From: Ectocarpus siliculosus
Lineage: Eukaryota; Sar; Phaeophyceae; Ectocarpales; Ectocarpaceae
DNA: 42,263 nt
Direction: 5' to 3'
NCBI GenBank assembly: GCA_000310025.1
Contig: FN648379.1
Span: 43,893 to 86,155 of the forward strand
Every line of letters starts with the position of its first letter. Within the stretch, counting starts at the first letter, position 1. The notes below the pieces were generated by a model, which ran no database searches, was not told the DNA's origin, and was given only the letters and a program-made list of their open reading frames with translations. Below are positions 1-9,423 of the stretch, piece by piece. The translations under genes were made by a program, and so were the position numbers.

Positions 1-521
1 CCCCCCCTCCCCCCCTCCCCCAACAACAAATCGCGCGTGCGGGGTTTCTTATTTCTTATGGGGCGCTAGGTTCTGCACATTTCGCTTTGCGAATCACAAC
101 CGAGGGATCGAATGGACGATGCTTCCAAGAAGACAACCACCCCGGGGTGCGCGCCGTATACTTCAGTGTGTGTGCGCATGGCACACAGCAGTAAAGCGTG
201 GTCGGGGGGTTGACAATGGGTTGGTGTGAGAGGAGGTTTAGGTGGCGTGCCGAAACCAGAACCACCTCCGCCGTCAGCGGATCGTGTGGCGTACACGTAC
301 ACAACCGGAGAGGGCAGGCTCTCAAGAACAGGAGATGGTGTGTTCACGGCACGCCGGACACCGACATGGAATACCGCGTACAGCGGAAATAATGCGGACG
401 GGGAAGGGAGCAACACCGTTCAGGCCCGACCCTATCGTTTACCGTTGGCTGTTTGTCCCGCAAATCGCGTTGGATGGGTACCCCACACACGGCACAGCCA
501 GCGGTACGCTGTCGTCATCAC
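1..521 (-). other. start of kinase intron 3 (open at left edge)
   Basis: This stretch follows the donor AAG|GTGATG at 522/521 on the minus strand. No kinase motif (HRDLKPEN, DFG, APE) is found in any minus frame here, so the next exon must lie outside the window. Positions 1-22 are a C-rich tract. Short ORFs in several frames look random. Confidence 0.6.
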
Positions 522-3500
522 CTTCCTGACGATGACGCTGGCCTCGCTCTCGCTAAGAGTTCCCTTCTCCACCACGTAGTCGAAGAGCTCACCGCCCTGC
601 ATGATCTCCATCACCATGTGGATGTTAACGTCCGACTCGAACACGTCTTCCATGTGGATGATGTTCGGGTGCCTCAGCAGTTGCAAGACCTGCGGTAGAT
701 GTTGCAGCGGGGCGGTTCGCGCGGCGAAGGCGGGTCGTCAGTGTGGAGAAGGGTGGAAACAGGCAAGGTGGTTATACATGGCAGTTGAGGGAAGTCGCGG
801 TGCCCCCCGCCGATCTCTTGGCTCCTCCTTCGTGTCTGCGTTATTAAAAATCAAGTAATATATTTTGGACCAAGCAAACCACGCGTGTGGTGAACCAAGC
901 AAACCACCCGTGGGGTGAGGGGGGGCGTCCGGGGGGCGGTTACCTCCCCCCCGGCACTGGTGGTGGACCAAGCAAGCCACTGACTGCCACACTGCTGCTG
1001 TGCTGCTATGTGTACACATCACGTACACACCACTTTCATCAAACGAACGTACAACCACATTTCATACCCACACAGGTTCCCAGCTACTGCTGTTACTGCA
1101 CGTGTTTGTATCTCACAGCTGTCTGTGTGCATCTTTCGCTGTGTGTCCTGTATCTGTCTGTATCCAGCAGCTACGACATGATCATCAGCGGCCACACCGC
1201 ATGCATTCATGGCACGGAGCCCCTGAAACCCAGTACTTACAAATTCTTCAAACCAGGGGGGGGGGGGCAACACCTCCGGACATATAGGAGTATGTCGCTT
1301 CTTTGTGCCCTGGGCTGCGGGAGGCGCGTCCCAGGAAAATCAAAACGCCAAACTACAACACAGCAGCGGACTACACACTCAGCACACACTGGAGGCACAG
1401 CAGTAGCATAGCAACACAGCAGCCAACCCACACAAGTACACAACAGCATGCTGCTGGGCTGCATCAGTATACTTCGCTACCAAGCAGCACGGGGTTGCCA
1501 GCGCAGCAGCCAGTGTATTTCTATTACAGTTCGTACCAGCTACCTGTCTGTTTGTGCTTCGGTTAGGAACCGCAGAGCAGCGTGGATCTACCCTCTCCTC
1601 CGCGCGTGTGCATCAACAGGTACAGCCACACATCATAGGCCCACGCATTACATACGGCATCATCATCACAGCAGTTGCTGCACGTATCTCTCTCTCTCTC
1701 TTTGTGCTCGAATTCACGCTGCCTCTCTCGACTGAATCAAACTGCTGCTGGGGCACGGAACAACTGCATACCCAAAGTACCGCAGGAGGGGACGGTAGAG
1801 AGGGGCTCTTCTGTGTGATGACCACGGGTTGGAGTAAACGGCACTCACTACTAATAATAGTGCTGTGAGCTGTGAGCGCTGATTTGAAGTGAAGACAAAA
1901 AAAAAATAGTATCATCACTGCGGCATTTTTTTCTTTTTTTTTGTTCTTCACTTCAAATCAGCGCTCACAGCACTAGTGCCGGATATTCCAACCCGTGGTC
2001 ACACAGAAGAGCCTCTCTCTATGTCTTTACAAAGTCTTCAAACCGGGGGGTGGCGGGGGGGGTGCATCACCTCCGGACATTATATCTCGCTTCTTTGTGC
2101 CCTGGGCTGCGGGAGGCGCGTCCCCGGAAAACCAAAACGCCAAACTACTACACAGCAGCAGCCTATACACATTCAGTACTCACACAGCAGGCACAGCAGT
2201 GCATAGCAGCACAGCAGCCAACCCATCTGTTACTGCTGGGCTGTATGTCTACTACTGTAACCAACACAGACGGGTTCCTACTGCCATGAGCTGTACAGTA
2301 GCACGGGGTTGCCAGCGCAGCAACTATACATTCGAAGCAGCTGCCTGTCTGTGCTTGGGTTAGGAACCAACCGCAGAGCAACGTGGATGTACCCTCTCCT
2401 CCACGTGTGTGCATCAACAGGTATAACCACACATCATACGCGCACACATAACATACTGAGTCGTCATCACAGCAGTTGCTGCACGTCTCTCTTCGCTCTT
2501 ACTCTCTGCGCTATCTCTGTCTTGTGCTCGAATTCACGCTGTCTCTCAAACTGCTGCTGGGGCACGGAACAACTGCATACCCCCTAATTACATAATTTTC
2601 ACGCGTACGGGGGGGGGGGGGGGGGTTCAAATTCAAACGGACCACAACGCTCCGGCAACACTCCTCCTGCCCGGCAGCTCGCTGCTGCCGTGCTGCCGTC
2701 GACGCTCGTGCTTAGCCGACTTCATGTATCGCTGCCCGGGTATGCTGCTGCTGCTCCTCTTGCAACTCTTCGGCATCAGATTGCTTTCCACTCTTGTTGC
2801 CGTGAGCTCTATGCCGCCGCCAACCACAAACAAATTCAGAAGCCTTCCTCGACAGTAACAATAGTTACGGTTAACGTCAGAGGTAGGGGAGCTGCGTACG
2901 CTAAACTGACTGTGGGACGAAAGACAGTCATACAATGCTCCAAGCGAGTGGACGGGTGTGTGGCCTGGAGTACTGAACAACACGGTGTGGGTGGAGCAAG
3001 GCGTATCGAGGGGGAGTATGCACTTGCTGAGCGATCGAACAATTAATAATCTTCTTTTGCAATAATAGAGCCAAGTGCCTATTCTACGAGCAAAGAGAAG
3101 CACACCGAGGAACTTCCTCTCGAGAAGGGGCGGGCATCACATTGCCCGCGCATGAACTGACTGCCTTTGAGTGCATGCGAGTCGATCCGCACTGTTACCG
3201 CGCACTGCAGCATGCCCGAAACCCCGTAAGGTGCCTTCGAGCGAAGCGAGTCACAAGTTACTGCAACCCTGCTGCACGCCCGAAACACAGTGAAGTGCCT
3301 CCGAGCAAAGCGAGTCACACACCACTGCTGTAACCGCACACTGCAGCACGCCCGAAACCTCGTGAAGTGTCTCCGAGCGAAGCGAGTCACACGGCACTGT
3401 GACCGCACACTGCACCACGCCCAAAAAACCGTGAAGTGCCTGCGAGCGAAGCGAGTAACGATGCCACGCGCACCCACTCCAAACCCATTTACATCAACAA

Positions 3501-6166
3501 CACACCAAACCAGTCTATGAATTTTTTCTAAGAAATCATATACACTCTTCCACCTATCATCAGGCGTAAGCACCAGCCCACAGCAGTAGGGTCCGGACTG
3601 CATGTTCATCAACGCTAATACCTTCTGTGTTGGATTCTTGTATCTTTCCGAACCCGGGCAGGCAATGCGGACATGATACATATCTTTAGTCTGGTTGAGG
3701 CTGGTTTCGCCATTGCTGTTGCATTGAACAATTTTCATTCCGAGACCGATATCCGACAGCGCAAGAAACGGCGTTGCTGTCCAACGGAATAAGGTGGTGG
3801 GTAGACTATTTGCAGCCTTTTCAAGGAACATCAAACCAATGCGGCCACCATGCACATATATTGGGAGCTGTGAGCACAATCACCAGCGCATTGCATGCCG
3901 GGCGCATCGCACGCGTGAACCCACACCGCAAGAGAGAGAGAGGGAGAGGGAGAGAGGGAGAGAGAGATACAAAAACAGCCATGGGTATGTATGTACACAA
4001 GATACATCCGAGATTGGAGAAACAAAAACAACCAGGTGAGGGAGACGTGACTTGCTTGCCTGTATCTCGACATGAAACTGGTCCAGCAGCGGCTTCAGCT
4101 TCGGGTCCATCGCTCGCTTGTCGATCACCTGAAAGGGGGATGGGGCGGGGTTAGCTTATGGCAGTGAGGGAGGAGAGTATCCATAGCACAAGTGCCCGCG
4201 TAAGACCAAGAGCACAGTGTTGCCACGCAGCGGTAGAAGTAGATGCCTACCTGCTGCCCGTGCTGCCCGCCTTCTGATGCGGCGGTGTGAGTATCATCTG
4301 CCGAAGGCAGGTGCCCCTAATTGTCACCACTATTATACCGGTTTGCACGAACGCATCAAAGAAGGCACGACAGAAGCACGCTGAGAAAGCGATGCGGAGA
4401 GATACGTACACGATGATGACCGGATACAGCAGTAGACGTGCCCCATCGGGGCAAAACATTCTTTTAACATCACGCAAAACTCATGTGGTTGAAACCGCCG
4501 GCGGATTCAATTCATTCCGATTCAAGGTGCCAACCAACAGCGCTCGTGCCACCTTTTCGAAACGAAAAAAGAACATGGCTCCTTTCAACACGAGGGCTTC
4601 GCAGCAGCAAGGTCAATCAGTTAGGTCAGCCTCTTGTTGGTTGCTAAAAAACCTTTCTAAAAAACAGAGCAGCAAAAACAAAACCCAGCAATAGCAGGAG
4701 GGGCGGCGCGCCCCGCGACCTAAATAGCATTTGTGTACTGTGTGTAACTGGAACCACCATACCGCCGTTTTGCATATGCATACCACCAGACTGGCGCCCC
4801 AACCATCAACTCTAAAAATACAAATTAATCGCAATGTAATTTCCAGTAATTTCGGGACGATGCTTGAGGATCGGAACCCAACATCATAAAAACACATGTG
4901 CTTGTACATATGGACCCATGCATACGGTATGTGTCAAACCGAATCTTACAAGCAAAACCTATGTGCAGTTCGTCGCTGCCATAAACTCTTCCGTATGATA
5001 ATGCGGGATGCGAACGACGACCTTACAGCAAGGGGTGCTTGGGTACAGTTGCGGGGCGTTTGTCAACTCTCGGCCATCTGCCGTTGACAGCGTACATGTA
5101 CAAGATGAAGTTACGCTTGCGGGACATGCACTCCGTACATGCATGTGCTCATTCGACAGCAGAGCATCACATCGTGACCGAGCCGGGGACACGCTTCTCC
5201 CTCCCCCCATCGAGAGCGGGAGAAGAAACAGATGGATTCTCAACGACAGCAGCAGAGCCTCTTCTCGACGCCCACAACAGCCGCCAGGCGGCTCACCTTG
5301 CAAGCGAACTCCTTCCTGCTCCTCCTGTTGACGCATCTGTAGCACTTGGACGTGCTCCCGACGCCGAGCACCTCCTTCATCTCGTACTTGACGAGCACGG
5401 TGCCGGCCGCCGCGGCAGCAGCAGGCACCTCTCGAGCCACGGTCTTGGCAGCGAAACCCCGCCCGCCTCCTGCTGCTGCGCCAAACCGACCCTCTCCTCT
5501 GCCCGCAGCCGCTGTACCCCCGAACTGCTGCGCCGCGCCACCACGCCCTGCCAAACGGAGATCTGCCGTTCCGCCTCCTCCTCCGCTCATGGCCTGCTGC
5601 TGCTGCTGCTGCTGCTGCCGGCGATGATGCTGGTCGTTTGGGTGAGCCCGTGGCATAGCACCGGTGGATCGATGGCCTGGTGGTGGTGGCGGTGCTGCTG
5701 GTGCTGGTGCTGATCCATGAGCTGCTGCTGGCAACCCGTCCGGTTCTCTACCGCCTCTCGCGACGGCAGGTCCTTGGTCGGCGGTGGCGGCGGCGGTTGC
5801 TGCCGCCGACGAGGCCCCTTGAGCTGCTGTCGGTGCTGCTGCTGCTGCTGCTGCTGCTCCTACCGTTCCTGCTGCACAGAATTGGGTTTTCGCTCCGGCA
5901 GGGTACGAACCATTCGAACCGCTGCTGCTACTGCTGCCATGCGCCGTTCCTGTCCTCGCCTCAGCCTGTTCTTCTATGGTGTCCCTATCCGATCCATCCT
6001 GCTGCTGCTGCTGCTGCGGCGGCGCAATCAAGCCGTAAGTTTCTTCCCCCTCGAGGCCCGTCTGCGTGGAGCTGTCCTGAGTGCGAAGCAGTCGATCGCG
6101 GACCTTCGAGCCGCCCCGGCCCTTCTCCTTACGGCCGGGATGGCAACATGAGAATGGGTTACCCAT
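522..6166 (-). CDS. CAMK-like Ser/Thr protein kinase, N-terminal part (gene runs off left edge)
   Basis: Three coding exons are visible on the minus strand: 6166-5297, 4128-4060 and 689-522, all phase 0, giving 369 residues. The start is MGNPFSCC, an N-myristoylation-type start with two cysteines suited to palmitoylation, so membrane attachment is likely (inference). Residues ~9-255 are low complexity with poly-Q and poly-A runs. The kinase domain starts near residue 257. It shows a glycine-rich loop (LGVGSTSKCY), the ATP-binding lysine in FACK (K290, last residue of exon 1), an alpha-C glutamate in HVEIQ (E311), then LRHPNII and the hinge MEIMQGGELFDYV. Together these resemble the CDPK/CaMK group. 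The catalytic loop, DFG and any regulatory domain lie beyond position 1. Exon 2 ends CAG|GCAAGC, a GC donor; the other donors (AAG|GTGAGC, AAG|GTGATG) are GT. The kinase call is secure; the subfamily is not. Confidence 0.9.
867..985. repeat. short repeat, three copies of an accaagcaaaccac motif
   Basis: The 14-mer accaagcaaaccac is at 869-882 and 894-907, and a one-mismatch copy is at 967-980. The first two copies sit in a ~25-bp tandem duplication ending in gtgg/gtga-type sequence. No function is evident. Confidence 0.6.
1236..1773. repeat. direct repeat copy A (~0.54 kb)
   Basis: This copy pairs with 2026-2582 in the same orientation. Matching blocks run in order along both copies. They include a 38-nt exact match (1295-1332 with 2087-2124), the cacggggttgccagcgcagc block, the aacgtggat/cagcgtggat...ctctcctcc block, the gtgtgcatcaacaggta block and the terminal ggcacggaacaactgcatac. 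It lies in kinase intron 2. No coding capacity was recognised. Confidence 0.85.
1797..2020. repeat. large inverted repeat / hairpin (arms ~78-100 nt)
   Basis: The left arm (1797-1896) and the reverse complement of the right arm (1943-2020) match almost throughout. The main differences are three insertions in the left arm: atg near 1818, about 10 nt near 1846-1856 and a ctgtgag duplication near 1869. The loop is ~46 nt and A/T-rich. Shared blocks include ggctcttctgtgtg, accacgggttgga and cgctgatttgaagtgaag. The hairpin sits exactly between direct repeat copies A and B. Within the kinase transcript it would fold into a long double-stranded stem. Confidence 0.9.
2026..2582. repeat. direct repeat copy B (~0.56 kb)
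   Basis: Second copy of 1236-1773, beginning five bases after the inverted repeat. It carries small indels relative to copy A, such as an extra cca in ggttaggaaccaaccgcag near 2360 and a shorter ctgtctctcaaactgctg near 2541. Copy B is followed by a run of about 18 G near 2610. Confidence 0.85.
3190..3462. repeat. tandem array, ~64-72-bp unit, about four copies
   Basis: The core agcgagt recurs at 3245, 3309, 3381 and 3450 (spacing 64, 72 and 69). Each copy contains gcactgcagcacgcccgaaa-like sequence, then gtgaagtgcctccgagcgaa, then gcgagtcac. Read on the minus strand, one frame stays open through the array and gives repeated VTRFARRHFTVFRA blocks. Because the unit length varies and is not always a multiple of three, I treat that as accidental coding. 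Confidence 0.85.
3480..3879 (-). other. unrecognised ORF fragment inside kinase intron 2
   Basis: About 130 codons are open on the minus strand from MCSQLPIYVHGG near 3879 to about 3480, before the frame enters the tandem array. The composition looks protein-like (GPYCCGLVLTPDDRWKSV, YDFLEKIHRLVW) with balanced residues and no low complexity. I do not recognise a family. It could be the remains of a transposon or a nested gene fragment on the same strand as the kinase. There is no supported start or splice site. Confidence 0.2.
3929..3967. repeat. GA-rich microsatellite
   Basis: Interrupted (GA)n/(GGGA)n tract in kinase intron 2, about 70 bp from the exon 2 side. On the kinase sense strand it is a polypyrimidine tract. 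Confidence 0.85.
4129..5296 (-). other. kinase intron 1, 1168 bp
   Basis: GT-AG intron between exon 1 (donor AAG|GTGAGC) and exon 2 (acceptor CCCTTTCAG). Removing it joins FACK to VIDKRAMD, the expected beta-3 strand and following loop. No repeat, RNA gene or nested ORF was recognised inside. Confidence 0.8.
5588..6020 (-). repeat. CTG/CAG triplet runs coding poly-Q and poly-A in kinase exon 1
   Basis: Pure or near-pure triplet runs occur near 5590-5618 (read as Gln on the minus strand), 5838-5862 (read as Ala) and 5998-6020 (read as Gln). The same trinucleotide is used in different frames, so it codes different homopolymers. Such runs are prone to slippage, so lengths may vary among strains. 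Confidence 0.85.
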
Positions 6167-6609
6167 GCCCTCGCCCGCGTCTGGAGAGAAAGGGTGTGGG
6201 AAGAGGTGTCAACGCATGTTGACGCTGAGTAGCTGGTCTCTGTCTCCTAATAGTCAAGTTGTGAGCTTGTGAAGCATGGCGCGGGGAAACGCAGAGGAGA
6301 CATACTGCTGTGCAGTTGAGGGGTGGATGCCGGAGCTCCGTGTCACCGTTGTGAAACCGTCAGTTCGTCGTTTTCGTCGTGTTTTCGTCGAAGGAGATCG
6401 AACGGTGAAACGTACGTGCGTATACGCGCACACATGCAACGTGGCAAGTTGGCCCAGCTAAGGCAGCCCTGAAGTTTCCCCCTACTCCCTTGCGGCGTTG
6501 TATCAGTTGCCTCGCAGTACACCTGCGATCACGCCCGCCATACTCTTGGTTTGAGGGTAATGATGACGACGTGGTCACAGAGATATATATTTTTTTGGCG
6601 ATTCACCCG
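6167..6609 (-). promoter_or_regulatory. upstream/5' UTR region of the kinase gene
   Basis: Gene-free DNA between the kinase start codon and the LINE remnant. No TATA-like or initiator element could be placed with confidence. The call rests on position only. Confidence 0.3.
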
Positions 6610-9423
6610 AACTATCCTTGATGCAGCGCAGTCAGTGCTGCCGGCAGAGACCCGGATACCACGGAGTTATGTCGGAGTGGTGCCAGAGCCCGGAAACGAG
6701 AGCAGAGGTCGAAGCAGCCCTTGCCGGGCGAAGGAAGGCACGCCGGGAGATGAAAACCGACCGAATCCAACAAGAGAGACCTCCGGGCCGCTTGCAAGGC
6801 CATACGTACAGCAGTCGATGACGGCATCTATACCCACCTACTTGGAGAAGTATGTGGCTATTATAATAGTAGGATGGAATCTGTCCTTGAGGATCGCGAC
6901 ATGCGGGGACTTTACAAACACCTCAAGAGCTCTGTAGGCCTAGACGGGAAGCAGGCAGGGCGACAACAGCCCGTCAAAGGTGCGAATGGTGTCATGCTGA
7001 GGAGCAAGGATGAGATTCTCCAACGGTGGGCGAGGTTCTTCGGCCCCCTACTCAACGCTAAATCTCCCACGTGGAACCCATCCAACATCGAGAAGGTAAA
7101 GAAACGACCGAAGTTAACAACCACTGATGGCTCACAACACCTCAGGTCCGCGCCAACCCTGGAGGATACTCGGAGAGCAGCACGGGGGGTGAAAAACTGG
7201 AAAGCGCCTGGTCATGATTCTCTGCCGGTAGAATTACACTACGTACTCAACATCGACGACGTAGACGACCCCATCGTGATCAAACGCTTCCACGCCATCC
7301 TCAGTCATAATGTGGAACGGGAAGGAGGTCCCGCAGGAACGGAACGATGCCACCATCAATGTACTCTCCAAGAAGTCGGACATATCCAACTGAAACAATT
7401 ATGTACGTGGGGATATCCCTTCTGTCGCATGCGGGCAAGGTGCTCCTGAAAATCGTCGCTAGCCGTCGCCGTGACTACTGCGAGAAACCCCACATCTTTC
7501 CGGAAGAAGAGCAGTGCGGCTTCCGACCTAACAAGTCCACCGTCGACATGATGTTCGTCGTACGACGATTGAAGGAGCGGGCACGGAAACGTAGTATCCC
7601 GCTGTACAACATGTGCTTCGTCGACCTCCTGAAGAAGGCCTATGACTCAGTCGACCGGGAGCTGCTGTGGCGGGTGCTGGCCCGAACGGGGATCCCGGAG
7701 GAAATGATCGCGGTCAACCGCCAGTTCCGCGACGGCATGCAAGCTCGGGTACGCATGGACGACGGAGAGCTCTCTGAATGGTTCGAGACCACCCAGGGAC
7801 TTCGATAAGGATGTGTACTGTCTCCACTTCTGTTTAACATCCTCTTCGCGGCAGCGCTTGAGGTACGGTGCTGGTACGATTCAGCGAAGACGACGTTATC
7901 CTCAGGGATATGGTATTATCGATCGAGGAGGAGACTGGGACGAGGGCAACGACACCGCTGGAACGAGTCCGGAAGGCGGTATGGGGTATGCTGTACGCCG
8001 ACCACGCTGGGTTCGTATCGAGATCGGCCGAATGCCTGGCGAGGATGATGGCCAATACCATGGAAGTGTTTGGAGAATTCGAACTGACTGTGTCGGAGAA
8101 GAAGACAGAGACTCTCCCGATGAAGGTACCGGGGAAGAAAGCGAAGAAAGGAGCGCTGCCACCGCCACCCACACCACCTACGGCACCGCTGGTGATCGAT
8201 GGAGGCCCTGCTGTACAGATGCATGACGTGGGCCCTGCGCCGCAGCACTACGACATTATGACGAGTACGCACTACCGTCTTCTGCTACGGGTCATCGCTA
8301 ACCGCCGCACGCGCGGCCAATATCGCCAGCTCTTGTACACCCAAGCATTGAAAAAAGGTCGAATCCCAAAGCGCGGAGGGCTACTGTCCGACTATGGCGA
8401 CTACTGTATGCTGGAGCATGGGCCAGACAACCGGACGGGCGACTCCCGAAGCGATTGATGTTCGGAAATGTCGTGGGGGGGAAGGACCCAAACAGCGGGC
8501 GCCCGGAAAATCATAGGGTATTGTTACTTGAAGGACGACTTCGTAGAGTTCGGTACCAATGACGAATCCTGGATGACGACCTGAGGACGTTCGAGATACC
8601 GCGTGGCTGATGGCCTATCGCAGCGAAGGTGGAGAAAGGGGTGCCGTGATACGAAGGGGTGATGGAGGGAGCGGAGAAGTTCACGGTCAAAACACACAAC
8701 AAGGAGGAAGAGAAGCTAAGCGTACTGCGCGCGGAGGAACGGAACAAGAAACACACTGAACATAAGACCAAAAGGACAGCAGAGGAGGGGGGCAAGGGAA
8801 TACGGGGAGGAGGAACGTCCAAAGAGAGAAGAAGATATGACTGCAGCCAAGAGAGCAGGGCGGAGATGGCTGAACGGATAGAGATATGTGTTTCGGACTG
8901 ATGATGACGGAGGCGATGGCAGGAATACCAGCCGGACGTATCAATATATTTTCCCGTCGTGTCACTAACCCCCCCCCCTCCTCGCAGTTTCCCTGAAGCG
9001 ATGTTGTTGTCGTCGTAAGTCACGCATCTGTTTGGCGTCGCGTCTGTAGTTGCCTATTTCGTTGTTCCGGTGGACTGGAGCGTTGGAGGGGACCAGTCTA
9101 TCTTCATTTATTTCTTGTTTCCGTTGTCTTTCTCTCGTTCCCTATCTTTCCTTTCTTTGTCTTTCGTTCTCTCATCCTTCTTGACCCAGGGTCGATGGTC
9201 TGTGTCCCGGTTGGTTTTCTTTTTCTTTTGGGTAAAAAACAAATCGCTCCTTGGAGGACCTTTCTGGGGTCCATTTTCTATCTATGAAGTGTACCCCTTT
9301 TGGGGTAGTTGGCTTGTGACTACGGAAGGTGTCCGCGTCAGTTGGACCAGTACGGACATTAGAAGGTATTGAGCCGGAGACCGGAACGAATTTTGAATGT
9401 GAAGACAACAACGACAACAACAA
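6610..9423 (+). mobile_element. decayed LINE (non-LTR retrotransposon), approximate bounds
   Basis: Reverse-transcriptase coding remnants run on the plus strand from about 6780 to 8900. The downstream ~500 bp is non-coding and could be the 3' UTR. An ACAACA-type simple repeat at 9402-9422 may be the 3' tail, since LINEs often end in a short A-rich repeat on the coding strand (inference). The 5' end is not defined; the first plausible coding is near 6620. I could not identify target-site duplications by eye. Confidence 0.75.
6780..8900 (+). pseudogene. LINE reverse transcriptase ORF, broken
   Basis: The reading frame must switch several times. N-terminal pieces read YKHLKSSVGLDGKQ, LQRWARFFGPLLN and KNWKAPGHDSLPVEL (fingers, typical KAPGxDxLPVE). 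After a frame change near 7305 come [31 protein letters not shown] and motif [20 protein letters not shown], which has an extra Leu. An in-frame TAA at 7806 interrupts QGLR*GCVLSPLLFNI (motif B) and fits a single C-to-T change from CAA. The catalytic YADD of motif C reads YADH. Further stops follow near 8456 and beyond. A basic, Glu-rich piece (8659-8900) resembles LINE ORF2 C-termini. The element cannot be autonomous. Confidence 0.9.

Larger units (their letters stand above)
690..4059 (-). other. kinase intron 2, 3370 bp, GC-AG, repeat-rich
   Basis: On the minus strand the intron begins GCAAGC after exon 2 and ends ACCGCAG before exon 3. Joining the flanking exons gives HVEIQ|VLQLLRHPNI, the expected alpha-C to beta-4 sequence of a kinase, which supports the GC donor over a GT a few bases further on. 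The intron holds the direct and inverted repeats at 1236-2582, a G run of about 18 near 2610, the ~70-bp tandem array at 3190-3462 and a GA-rich tract at 3929-3967. From 2600 to 3150 I see nothing convincing. Confidence 0.8.

Noticed and set aside
2633-3103. 156-codon minus ORF in kinase intron 2
   Set aside because: No domain, overlaps a plus ORF of similar length; looks random.
3079-3480. repeat protein with VTRFARRHFTVF units
   Set aside because: Unit length varies (64, 72, 69), the repeat is in an intron, and no start or stop context supports translation.
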